Of a stretch of 64,000 bases of DNA, positions 27,305-40,100 are shown piece after piece. The notes under the pieces were generated by a model. That model was given only the letters and a program-made list of their open reading frames with translations, ran no database searches and was not told the origin of the DNA. Source of the stretch: Hymenolepis diminuta (lineage: Eukaryota > Platyhelminthes > Cestoda > Cyclophyllidea > Hymenolepididae); NCBI GenBank assembly GCA_900708905.1, contig CAADRB010000003.1:2463924-2527923 (forward strand), read 5' to 3'. Position numbers and translations under genes: made by a program. Positions within the stretch are counted from its first letter, which is position 1, and every line of letters begins with the position of its first letter.

Positions 27305-27820
27305 CATCTGAGCTCCAGAATTATCAGGTCAGCTGCTGTTACAAGATGAGGTCCCTTCTGACTTTTCCTTTCGTTCCATGATCATGTTCTTCGTAGCGAA
27401 AATCTGGATAACAGGTATTCATTTGATTTCGGAGCCATCCTTCTTTCGCTTAATTCTTCTAGCACCCACCTATTGGACAAAGGAGTTTACCAGTTGACAG
27501 GTCATCTACTGAGTTCAGGTAATCGACCTACCAGTGCTTCCCTATCTCTCTTTCATTTGCAATGAGTTCATGACATCGAGAATCTACACTCGTAGTTTCT
27601 CCTTCACGAACACATTTCAGTTGTGGTTGATATTCAGTAATGTGAAGAATAGAAATCTATTTCGGAATCATCATGCGTCTTTGGTCTTCTTTCTCGTGGA
27701 ATACTTGTTAGGCATCCCTTTACGTTGTCTTTTGCAACTCCTAGATCGTGCAGACTTAGAGGCACCTACTTTTGGTAAGTGGGATTTCAATGGTACTTTT
27801 GCCAATATCTCGTCCTCTCT
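27305..27820 (-). repeat. LINE tail repeat, copy C (still joined to a LINE body)
   Basis: The stretch 27534-27775 matches copy A and 27307-27640 matches copy B almost base for base. Copies A and C share the same interrupted reading frames on the LINE sense strand, so the breaks predate their spread. Similarity at the low end stops at about 27307, so this copy lacks the last 160 or so bases seen in A and B. Confidence 0.85.
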
Positions 27821-30046
27821 ATGAATAGGTTTACTCTTTGTTTTTGTAATTATGTGACAAGGTTTCTCAGAGGAACTTTTCTTTTAGAACTTTAGCCCTC
27901 ATTAGTCTCCGGTTATACAATCCCATTGTTATTTTTCGAGTGGTGTTCGAAAGTGTTTTTAATGCATTATTATCTACTTAACGATAGGCAACTGTAGAGA
28001 AGGTATGGTTCGACAAATGTTTCCGGTATCTTCGCTCGAGTTTTAACTGATAGCATTTTCGATCTTAGAAAAGGACTAGGTCTCTCTAGCTGTCATTTAG
28101 CCCTTATGGTATTTTGTTTTACAGCATCATCGACTTGACCTTTATCAGTTACTGGGAAACCAAGGTAGGTAAAAGACCTCACTTCCTTGATCTTGCAATA
28201 ATTTATTTGGAGAAAAGATTAGTCTAAATCTGCACATGCGTACATCCAGACTGTTTTATCATGTACTATTTCCATTGTGTATTTGTCAAGGATAGTTCTA
28301 AGTCTGACGGAGCTGTTCAGCTTGTCAAACTGATAGGGCGTAAGTCATCTACACATTCAGAATGTCCCAACGACCATTCAGGTCTTAAAGAACTCAGTAG
28401 TCTGATTCTCAAATCCTTACAGGTTGCTTATACCAAATCTAATATTACCTTAAATATTATATTAAAGAGCATCGGACCTTCTGTGAATCCCTATCTAGTG
28501 CCTCTCTCCACAGTAATTCTTTCATTCGAGTCTCTGATGTGGCCTTTCGGAATGGTAATGCAATTGGCTGTACTTCATGGCGGTATGAGTTCATACAGCC
28601 TTGATAGGATTGCACAAGTTTGAATTTAATTCCTAAATAAAAAAGATGAAGACTGTTCCACTTCGACAATTGATGGCTTCTAGAACTACTGTTCTTACAA
28701 CAAGAATAGCCTGTTCAGTAGATCTTCCAACATGAGTATTTGATAAACCACCTCTTTTATGGAAGTTCAACCTTTCATAAACCATTGATACCAAGCACAC
28801 CATATCGAGAAGAGAAGATACTCCTATATTTAAGTTTATATCTCCTTAGCCTTTGTAAATAGTGATTATTTCAGCACCCACCCAGGATCGGAGAACCAAA
28901 TACTTGTCTTGCCGATAGTGATTAAAATATCTTGGTAGGAATTTTTTAAGTGAAGGTCCACTCCACTTGAGCAGTTCAGATCATAGTCCATTCAGTTCTG
29001 AATTGTTAGACGAGTTCAATCGGCATTTAGCCAATTAAAATCCTTTAGCAGTTAAGTTTGTATCTCGAGGGAGTTTCGAGGTATTTTCTTATTTCGGAAG
29101 ACACTTTCCTGAATTTAAATAAATCCTCATAATATCTGGTAAGAGAACTGGGATCAATAACGAATTTGTTACGTTTAGGAGTTATCAAAGGTTGATTTTT
29201 ATCTTCTAATGCCCGTCACAGTAAGTCATGGCCTTCCCCAGTTCACGTGTAGCCATCCATTTTAGAAAATTTTCTAGTTCAGCCTCTAAGTTATTCCTTT
29301 TTGATATTAATGCAAGTGAATTTCGTAATTCCGTCGTTCTTATAGTTCAACATTCAGAAATCTTTAACCTTTTCATAGTACAGCTTCGATTTTCCACTCT
29401 TTGTACTGTGCTTCTGACAAATTTGAGTTGCTGCTTTCGCAATGATATTCACAATACTGCAATAATTCACCATTATGTAATCTGATGTCTCTTTTCAAGA
29501 AGCTTTTGATATCACCGTCATATGTTGAGGTGGTATCGAATCTCTTCTGATTCTGACGGACTTGCAACAGTTTTTTTATATTTGAGTCTTTTTGTTGCAA
29601 CATCATCTTCGAGGTTGAGAATAGCCGTAACCAGACAGTGGTCGGAATCTGCTCTTTGGTCAAGAAATGTGACGTTGCCTTTTTCTAAAAGTGAAGGACA
29701 CAACATCGATCTGTTCTTCGATGGTACCAAGAAGATCGTCTTTCGCTAGACTTTAGGAGGAAGAAATAACGAAATATAGTTGAATTGGATTCTTGAACTT
29801 GGAGTTGCGAGTCATTAGTGACAAAAGCAATACCAACAATAGTGATCTAAATTTGTCATTTATAAGTCATTTGTCCAAAATTATACACAGTAAAATCACA
29901 AATAACTGTAATCTTTGATATTCCAGTTATTTGTATTTCAGTTAATACTGCCGGATAAAATTTTTGGCCAGACAGCTGACGTATAATTTACAGAAGATTT
30001 ATTTCATTATATCAAGACCTGACGTTCCAAAGCCCAAACTTCAGCA
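27305..30046 (-). mobile_element. Decayed APE-type LINE (non-LTR retrotransposon)
   Basis: Reading the - strand from 30046 downward, pieces of an endonuclease plus reverse transcriptase protein appear in the usual order but in shifting frames. LKFGLWNVRS (about 30014-30043) is the endonuclease start. DSDHCLVTAILNL (about 29610-29650) is its S-D-H end. AEIITIYK is at about 28840-28880 and GRSTEQAILVVRT at about 28690-28725. CVDDL (about 28342-28356) is the position of the catalytic x-x-D-D box. SFTYLGFPVTDKG (about 28139-28180) and SVKTRAKI (about 28040) are C-terminal RT blocks. Stops and frameshifts break all of them, so it cannot be active. The order and spacing fit a nearly full-length element of about 2.7 kb. 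The low end (27305-27775) is the shared tail also found at 11.9 and 13.8 kb. Confidence 0.75.
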
Positions 30047-30067
30047 CTGGCCCCTAGATTCCTGGTC

Positions 30068-30301
30068 TTAACAATGTTTGATCTTAGCACATGCAAATCC
30101 GCAGTTCATCTCATTCAAATCTATTTCTGTGTTCACTATGTGCAACGGTGGTGTGGTGGTCAATATACATGTAGGAGTCATCCATCGGTCCACATCCAAG
30201 ACGTGAATGGACAACCGGATTGGTTTATTCCATTCAACAATATAGGTAGTGTGAGTTTCGCATACAGGTGGCTCAAGGATACTGTTAAGGGGAAAATGCA
30301 A
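30068..30301 (-). pseudogene. Open frame just upstream of the LINE endonuclease start
   Basis: A 77-codon frame on the - strand (includes WNKPIRLSIHVLDVDRW) ends just before the LINE endonuclease start at 30043. It could belong to the 5' region of the LINE or be chance; the opposite strand is also open here. No known domain is visible. Confidence 0.2.
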
Positions 30302-33300
30302 TTAAGAAAGATTAATAAAAAATATTTCTCCTTGACGAATTTGATAGTTTTATTTATGTTGGCTTTAAGATCATAATGAATACCTTTTCCATATCAAACA
30401 CATTTACTAATATTTCCCTTCATAGACTTTGGAAGTATTCTCTGCACTATAGACACTTTCTTTACGAGCTTTCTATCCATATTTATAACGCACCATACCT
30501 TACCATATGTGAAATGTTATTTCACAGCGTCCTTTGAAATCATAAGGGATCGAAGTCTACATAATTCATCATTTTGTTTATGCAGATCAAGCATGTTCAT
30601 TAAACACACTTTTTTGAAAATTTAAGAGGGACTTTTTCTTCTTAAGATATTAAATTTAAATGCCAAATAATCACCCTATTTGGAAAATTTTAAATATTTT
30701 TGACATTTTGGTATTTAAATGCGGAAATGAAATGGAATTCGATATATGAACATACAATATTCACTAATTGAATTCTGATTAAAAACTTGAATTTGCATAA
30801 TCATTTGCAACTTTATTTAAAAAATGGTTAGCTAATGCAAGAATCATTTATTTCTGTGGAATGCTATTTATTGAAGTTTTCTCGAACTGGAAAATTTATA
30901 TAGCTAGCCACATTCACTAGAGAGAACCAAATTCTTGGGTTACCAGATGGGGTGTTCTGAAACTGTACATGGGGAAGGGTCAATGAGGTCATCTCAAGGT
31001 GAGAGCAAAGAGTTGATAAATTGAGACTCCGTTTTCTTAAAGCCGCCTCATTTTGTATGCAAAATAACTCCACTTAATCTCCTAGGACGGCTTTGAACTA
31101 ATTGGATTGACGAATTTATTCAATAATTTATTACGGGTTTATGATATAATGTTTAACGTTGATAATGTCATGTTGACGGATTAGAACACTTGAAGTGCTT
31201 CATATTCTATTAAAAACTTTTCAAAACACTCTGTATGTTACTAATCTCTTAGCTTTTAAGATATCATCGATTTTACTACGCTCTAAAACACATACATTTC
31301 CAGCTTTACTCCCCTACTCAGTCACAATTTCAGTTTTCTATTTTGAAGGCTGATATCTTCCTTTCCAATAAAATATCCCACAGCCGTTTCCATCTATTTC
31401 CTACATTATGCTAATGCAAGTTCACATAGTTAAATTCTGCTATCCTACATTAGTTACTTCCTAGTTAGAATCCCTCTTGCAACAGTAGGAAGGAACAGAA
31501 TGGAATACCAGAACTTAATTGCACGCACAGATGTGTTGTATTATAGAATAATACAAATGAATTTATGGACGTAAGTGCACGGAGCTGTTCGGTTATATGC
31601 AAATATGATATTCAAGGCAATTAATTGAAACGAAATAGTTTATTTTTCTAAAAAAACATAGATGAATGATTAAACGAATATCTGCAGAACTCTAGTGAGC
31701 TTGGTAGTATTTCGATGCTGGTCCTATTTACCTGTTCATGTATATAAGATGATATAACATGATCAACCACTGGGTTGAATTCATTTTTTGATGTTCTGGA
31801 TTTTGCAGATAAAAAGGAGACAAATAAGCTGTGGAAGATTAGAATGTTACAAAGTGAAGCATACCTCATATGAGAAAGTGGCAACTAACTGTTTCCGGAT
31901 TTCGAAGAAAGTAAGTTTCTTGAAGTTGTGATTTCATTATCTACTCCTATTCGACTCCTCTCCTTTTCAACCGATGGTTACACTTTTTTGCATTGCTCTG
32001 GATAATACTAATTCACATATTAAATAAGCAAAATTATGTAGATATTATCTCAACTTGTCACATTATAGACAAAGTGGATTATAAAAGTAGTTAAACTTGA
32101 CCACGACATTTATTTGTAATATAGACAACCCAAATATTAAATAATCACTGCTTTAGACCAGTGAGTGTTCATTGAGGTTATGCTATAGTTACGGTTACTC
32201 AATATAAGTAGATACGTGAAAGAAGAGAGAAATCCTATAAATAAAGACTGGTTGCTTGATTTGTAAAAATGTAGAGCATTGAAGTGATCTCAATTGTTTT
32301 GAAGTGCAAAAACCCAATAATCTGTAGACTGATGCACGAGGAGTGTTGTAGTGCAACTATAGTTGGATGCACGGCTTTGATTTTCATTTGACGAGCACAG
32401 AGCCTGAAACATCTCTTTCCATTAACATCATTTCTCGAGCTCAATTTCCCCTTTACTAACTCCCTCGTAAAGGCATTAATCGGTCGGATTGTCTAGTTAT
32501 TTCATAGGATTTGAATAAATAGTCTATATATTGGTAACAGTATTAATGAAACACATTTGCCAATATCCGGGTGTTTATGATAAAAGAATTTTGATTTATC
32601 AGTTCAGTACTCTTCTATTTTAAGTACAAGGTATTACTTCTGTCTGATGTGCATTCCGGGTTCTTGAAATGAATTTCACGATAGATAATATGAAATTATA
32701 TCAATATTAATTAAAATTTATTTAATACTAAGTTAGCGAAAGCAATTAAATATAAATTACTTTAACTTTAAAATTTATGCTTAATTAATTACTTGATTTA
32801 ATAAGGTGTACTGCAGTAATATGGTAATTGGACATTTTGATGTTCACATATACTGAAATGTTGGAAAATTTTTACATAAGTGTGAACTGAGAGTGGTAAA
32901 ATATAAATAACAAACTAATAATAATATTTCTTTCGTTATAAAATTAATCATGTGTTGTTGTACATTTTAGGGAACTTCAATTGCTCTTTTTAATCATATT
33001 TACCATTGACTGCTCCTACCCTGGACATCATTCTTACTTATTTTGAGAAAGCCATTCTCTCGCACTAATCCACATTAAAAAGTGCTGGGATTTGCTATAG
33101 AAGGACAGACATATTTTTAATTCTACCTGTCAGAGTAAAAATTACCGATGTTGAACTAAGTGGTTATGTCAGAATACGACTGGCACAGACCACCAGTCCT
33201 GGACCTAAGGTCATTCCAGATACACACTAGGGGATCAAGTCAGACGACCAAGCTCTCAGTTCGGCCTAAAATATCTCTGAATCATTCACCTTAAAAACAG

Positions 33301-33496
33301 TCATGACAAATTATTGACTTTCCATACTTAATTGCTTTTAAGCATTCACAATTCACTCTAAATTAACGTACTGACTTGAGTAATAGTTTTGGAGATCAAT
33401 GGCTTGAGCTAACACTAAGAATATTAAAGTATACAGACTTGAATGCCCTTTGAAAAAATATATCATAAGAAAATTCTATTCACTATGAATACATAT

Positions 33497-33535
<39 letters not shown>

Positions 33536-34016
33536 TGATATGTGTAGTTAACACACTCTTACCTTCTTACAAGCAAACAAGTTCCGCCTTGCGACATTTC
33601 GACTTGTTTTCTATACAACCTCTATTATCATGGCATAAACATATTTGGAGAGAAACTAGACATTTTAATCTAATTATTCTTATCTAAGTCTAGATTCATT
33701 GATAGCCAGCTTGTAAATGTGTAAATAGAATAGAAGGCACCCAACGACTATAATGAGGAGCTTAGAAAGGTGAGATCTTACGTCTTAAGAGTAATTTTCG
33801 TGGCGTAAAGTAGTATTGTCATTTACATTCTAACCGGATTTTTTTATGATGATAAAGGAGATTCGGATAGAAATAACATACTAAGACATACTAATCAGTT
33901 AAACAAAATAACATTTAATAATGAATGTAAAGCCCATTTAAGAAAGCTAGAATGTGGCCTACCTGATGAGAGACTCGAATTCTACTACTCTCTGTATTAG
34001 CCAGACTTAAATAGAA
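30302..34016. other. Intergenic, microsatellite and AT-rich sequence
   Basis: Holds the TA microsatellite. 33140-33260 is richer in G+C and repeat-like, but no partner was found. No gene supported. Confidence 0.55.
33503..33534. repeat. TA dinucleotide microsatellite
   Basis: An uninterrupted alternating TA tract of about 15 repeats, flanked by CATA on the left and TATCGTG on the right. Confidence 0.95.
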
Positions 34017-34115
34017 TTGTTGGTCATTCCGCTCACTGAGTGTGCACTGATGGGAATCAAAACCGTGACCTCTGGCATGTTAGACGTTCACGGTGAACAA
34101 TGCTTTACCGATCAT
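34017..34115 (-). repeat. tRNA-like SINE remnant, copy 4 (best B box)
   Basis: The - strand reads ATCGGTAAAGCATTG (A box region), AACGTCTAACATGCCAGAGG (anticodon-arm-like region) and GGTTTTGATTCCC, one base away from the pol III B box GGTTCGATTCC. CAGTGCACACTCAGTGAGCG follows. There is no acceptor-stem pairing or CCA context for a working tRNA, so a tRNA-derived SINE is more likely. Confidence 0.5.
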
Positions 34116-37100
34116 ATTAGTCCTAACATAATATTTTTGGAGCATTCCATTTCACTTAGTCTAAGCTATTGCCAAAGCGTAAACTCCATTTAAAATGCGA
34201 CGTCCCTCCATCAGCCTGCATCCCATGCTGGAGTTAATGAGGTCAAGTAAGCAAAATATGTGAGACGATGATAGAACGCATAGACTTGCTAATTTGGGAG
34301 CGTTTCGGTCACTAAGTCGGCAGCTGCTTCATCGACACAGATGAGGTCACGATAAGCGCATATGTGCTCAAGGCTATAGCTCAGGTTATACTAACTACTT
34401 TCACAAATTTTCCAACCATGTCCAAGCATCTATAAACATTCGTAGCGTGCGTGTAAACCACGTCTATGTAAGTAGAGATAAGGTCATCATCTGTCATTCA
34501 TTAAATCCCATCTTCTTTCCCAAAAACTTGAGCATAGATGATACGCCTGAACTTGGACTAGCAACATTGGTTGTGTTTTAATTTTTTAAATAGAATACGA
34601 TTCCTCTAAGTTTCATCAACAATAAACAAAATATAACGCCGGCGATAAATATATTTCTCAGTTCTCAACGTAAACCGATGGCTTAGCGATTTGTATCTCG
34701 GGGATGATTTTAATAATTAGAATAAAAAATTGCTAATTATTTTTGAGGCTCGTCTCTTTAGGAGCCTCAGAAATGCTCGTACGAAAACTATTGTTTCAAT
34801 TTTTACCGAAAAGTTAAATCAAATTGAGGAAATTGAAATAAAGTGGAATGAATGTGCAAAGTAGGGGAGAGAGATGCATAAAAAATAATGAAAGATATCT
34901 AGAAAGATGTCACACATTCCACTAATCGGAAAAAGAGTTGGAATGAAAATCTACTGCGGATCATCAGGATCAGAAAATTGACCCTTAACATGTGCCCTGA
35001 TAGATTCATATTCTGTTCTCATTTGGAGATGAGAATGAGAAACTGAAAAACCCAATGAAAAGCAGGAGAACAATCTTAATAATCGTTTAGACAGAAATAT
35101 ACATGCATATATGTGCAGCACTTTGAATTGTTTGCACTTAATTTAACATATTCCGAATAAACAAAAAATATAATGGTATGATTCTTAATTTAAAATGACC
35201 GCTTTTCAGGGCTGTAGAGTCTCTAATTGGGGATAAGTTTTAACATCATATACACAGCAAAAACGAAAAATAATTTCACTTCAAGATCTCCACAAATTTA
35301 AACATCCAAACTGTGAAATTTGGAAAATTGTTCGAGTGCAAGGATAATTACAGAATTACATGCTCATATCAATGAAAAAATCAGGAACTATTATGCAAAA
35401 CTCAAGTTGCCAGGTTCTATATGGTGTGGTTTTAGAAACTGTAGACGAGTGTGAAGGATGACTTCCTCCACGTCTCCGAAATTTCTATCCTACGTCATCA
35501 CTAATGGCTAAAATTAATTATCTTGTCCTCATAGTGATGTGTGAAATTGTCAACCTTATTGTGACCCAAGGCTCTCTACGGACAAATATCGTGTGTCCTC
35601 AAGCGGTCTATTCTTATCGATCGGAAACTAACTAAGTGTACCTTGGATGAGAGTTGCAGAGACACAGCTGACTTGGCGATGTTTCGGAACTAGTCTTGTC
35701 CACACTATCTCTTCCTTTTCCTACAATTCTTCTGTCCAATTAAAGCACACATACAATTATGTCTTCACGCGCGCCCTCATCCAACTGACGAATATAAATG
35801 GCCTCCAATACACACATAAAAAACACAGATTGTCGCTTGTCAGACACATTTTCCTTCTCTCCCTCTTTTCCACATTTATCTTTTACCTCTCTGGATGCCC
35901 CCATTGCCTTTCGTTAAATACATCTTGGTCTAATCAACTCTTTGTCCTTTTGTTTAACTGTTAGCCTCTTATTCTTACACAAAGTTTGAACTTTGGATAA
36001 ATTTTTATTCTGTTTATGTTGTCCATTTAAATAATAAACTGACTTCCAATGTTAACATTTGGTTTTAGAGAGTCTAGATAGTTTAGTTTAGTAAATTATT
36101 GAAAATTTCCAATTTTACTACTTCCAAACTCAATTATATTAAGACATTCATCTTAGTTTCACGCATAATGGTGGGTTTTTAACAACTAAGGTTTTTCTTT
36201 AAATCCTTCTAGAAAACAAGGATTCTCACACTAACACGACTTGAGCATTCGTCAAGGAGCTGAAAAATGTGTATTGATATAAATAATCAAAATAGAAAAT
36301 CTTAGTACTTAACTTTGGTTTCGAATTTTTATTGTAACATTTCGGAGGTGGGCTTTTACGTAAAAATGATAAATGTAATAAAAATGCAGACACATAAAAA
36401 CGTGTCTATGGATTTGCATATCTACATTGCACATACCATTTGATGAGTTTTTAGATTCCTAGAACAGAGATAGCCGAATCTAATGGCTTTAAGGGAGACT
36501 AATCGACATTGTCTACATGTAGTCCCTGTGTACAGCTCTCATACCATAATATCGATTAGGAAGCAGCCTGTGTTTATTGTTTGCCAACTAATAGAGTTTA
36601 GAGCGATAAAAATGCTTCTAAATTAGTAAATGCTGCCTTTTCGGTGTGCTATGTTTGATAAACATCAAAGGTCCTGGCTTAATAAGCTTTACTTGAAAAA
36701 ATTTGAAATATATGTTGTTCTGGTTTTATTTTCGCGATCAATAATTCCTCTACTTCGAAGCTGTCTTTATACTATAGTATTTTGGCCTACTTTTAATGGT
36801 CGTCAAATATCGACGATGATTAATCTTCAAATATCCCTTCGCATGTTTCTACTCTCTTCTTTATTTTAATGCGGTGTAAACCAGAGAAGTAGGTTGATTC
36901 CGAAATCATTTGAAGTAAAAAGTTTTTCAGGGAGCTTTGTAGTTTCCTTAAAGAAATAAATGAACACATTTTCAATTGTGAATGGTTCGGACAAAAGAAA
37001 TGGGGAAATTTCAATATCAGAACCTTAGTCTAATAGGAATACAACAATAAATAAATTATTGATGCATAGAAGAACAACGCATCTAAAGGGGTCGGGCAAT

Positions 37101-40100
37101 CCTCAATATTAATAAACTATTCACTATGTTCCAAATGCAGCGACCATGAATTCACTGAGGAAACATGGAAACATTAAAGCAGTGGACCGTACCGAAGTGA
37201 AAAGGGGTAGAAACTGAATCCAATAATCAAATTTTGTATGATTTTAATTTTAACTTATACTTGCTTTCCTCCCTTTTACTCATTTTCAACTGTTCAATTG
37301 TTCTCTCACGATGAAAAACTACGATTATTTTGCCTTACCACGAACAGCAATGGAGATGTTTAGTGTTAAGGCAGAAATACGATATTAGTTAGGGAAAAGT
37401 ATTTTATCAAATATTCTCCCTTAAGAAAATAAAATTTTTATCATTAATATCTTACTATATTTACCTCGTATTAGTGGCCTCTTTGTATTTTTCAAGGTCA
37501 TAATTGAAGTTCGTTTTGTGCCTGACTTGTGTGTGCGTACTCTTCTATCTCTATCTGAAAAAATTGGGATATCGGCATGTAAATCGCAAAGCTTAAATGC
37601 ATCAAGTTATATTGGATAAGATACTGCAAATGCGATGCCATTAAAACGAAATATTTCCTTGATAGTAAAGGATTCCTGAGGGTTAATTTGTGCTTTCGAA
37701 TAGCTCCACAAGGAGTTACAGCTCTGTAACTTTCTCAAGTTGCCTAAGTTCCCAACAAATTTATTTTGCGACTTAAAATACGATCAAGTTGACTGTTTAG
37801 TGAAATAGTAGGTTAATTTTCTGGAATGACCATAGGTTTAGCTAACGATTTTAAATTTAGAACTATATTTTCCTAATTTCACACCACTTTTATGGGAATC
37901 ATAACAAGTAAGCCACGAGTGTTCAATTTTTGCTGTAATATTTTTCACGGAACGAACTGGGGAAAATAGTTTTGTTAACAGTGAAACGAAAGTTTTTCCT
38001 TCAAGAACATGTGAATTATATTTTTAAATTCTAATAAGCAAATATTTAACTGAATTAAAATCAGCTGGAAAACTGTAAAAAGACTATATAGATGCCGGTA
38101 GAATAAATGTAAAATGATGTAACTCTGAGATCTGAGAGCTAACGCACCACATTTGTTAAAAAAATAAAAATATAATTTTTAGCCCAAGAGATAGATAACC
38201 TATGGCGTTGACTTTTTCCTGTTTCTTTCCAACAAAAAAACTATCAGGTATTTCAAAGGATTAATCCCATGATATATTAACTTATATATAATTCATAATT
38301 GAGCTTAACGGAAAACATTTCATTTTAACTAAATATCAAGAATAACAAATTTAGGCATATTTTTTTTCAGACATTTCGAATGGCGTGGTAACAAAATATA
38401 GAAATCTCATTTTCGAATATGAAACTTAGAATAACGGAATGCTACATCATAAAATCCTTATGAACAAAATGTATATAATGTAGAACGAGGTTAAAAATTC
38501 CTCTTGAAAATGTCAATCGTTTGCCAAAAATATTTTTTTCCAAGCAGAAGCAATGGAAATAGACAGCTAGTAAATCAAGTCTTTGCTGTTAGGAATGGAT
38601 AAAAGAGTACTTCTGGAGGGATACCGACTTGTTTCTTTGCTATGATGCTGCAAATATAATGATAAAGAACCTTAGTTAAGTAGTTTTTACATAATCTTTT
38701 AAAACTTTTATTACGAAACCGGCTCCTGAGTGAATCCACGTCATTTCAAAAGATGAATTTTTAAATTATGCTCAAAACGCCTGAAATCCACTTAATTTTA
38801 TTTAGAACAAATTATAGCGAATGTACAAATGGCCACCCTGGTTATGAAAATACACATGATTAACCCATTTAATGACAACCTTGTACCACATCCCTTCACC
38901 CATTAAAGGATATTGCGAGGCGCAAATATCAAAGGATCTAATACATTTAAGTCCAGACAATTGATATCGAAGCTCATTTATCAAACTTGCACTTCAGCCA
39001 AGGAGAAGAAGCAATAAGCTATTAAGTATAAGACCGAGATTTCGCACAAGATTGCACCGTATCATAGAAAAAATTACACATCAAATCGTTTAAGGAAATT
39101 GTATTTGCAGCAATAGAGTTTTATATGTTCACTAAACCTAAAGAGAAAATGAGTGATTATTATAATTACTAATTAATTTCTTTGGTTTCCTTATCGAAGT
39201 TTTAATGACAGAATATTAAAAGCTAAAAATGCATGTTTTGTTCATTAACAACTTGATGCCGTGGGTTTTTATCCGTTTCGAAAGGGAAATAATTTTGACA
39301 ATACAAAAGTACAAACCCATCAAATCGTGATAATACGCCACACTTATCAAGTTAATAATTATTATGAATCCATATTTAGTAGTAGAGTTCACCATGGAGT
39401 AAAATTTGAAATTTGGAACTAAGAGCATCAAAGCATGATGAGGTCAACTTTATCATTCAAGTAAGGAATAAAAAATTACAAAGGGTAGCTCAACTCCTGC
39501 AATTTCATCTCTTGTTGAACTCTTTTAACTTTCACAAAATCGAGATGCTTTTTTCATGAAGAAAATTGATTCTTTCTTTACCATGAAAGATAATGAAGAA
39601 TTTACCGATTGAAATACCCCGTCTTTATTCATACCCATGTAGAAAGTAAAATGAAAAGCTTGAATTAAATGAATAAGGTCGTAACTTTTGTTTGAAAACC
39701 TAGAAGTAATTTTGGTGAAACGATGTAAAAGAAGTTATTTAAAAATTAATACTTTTTCTTGAAATAAATGGTATTTAACATCGTACTGGATATTTTTGAG
39801 ATTAATTATTTGAATTAGCTAGCTCATAACTTAAAATTTTAATTAAAATATTTCCAGATATTAGGCGAAAGTTATTCTTATTTGGTCCAACAAAATTAAA
39901 ACTGTTTTGAGAAAATATTATCATAGAAGCTTATGAAGAATTTTGCAAAGATTATTTAAAGGTTAACTTTCACAAACAAGATTGGACCTTAGTTTTCTTT
40001 TGTCTAATAATGAAGTTCATTCCCCTGTGGCAAAATCGAAAAATGCAGAATAGATAATTGTTTGAATAGTAGAAGTGTTAACAAAGAAGCTAAAAATTTT

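Noticed and set aside
27534..27824. 96-codon open frame on the + strand
   Set aside because: Antisense shadow of the LINE tail, same as the frame at 11887-12174.
28261..28623. 120-codon open frame on the + strand
   Set aside because: Opposite to the reverse transcriptase remnants of the - strand LINE; the sense pieces are recognisable, this frame is not.
34017..34115. Functional tRNA gene
   Set aside because: The B box is changed, arms do not pair well, and related decayed copies exist, so a SINE remnant is more likely.
35647..35964. 105-codon open frame on the + strand
   Set aside because: Pyrimidine-rich with no domain, no splice context and no supporting neighbour.
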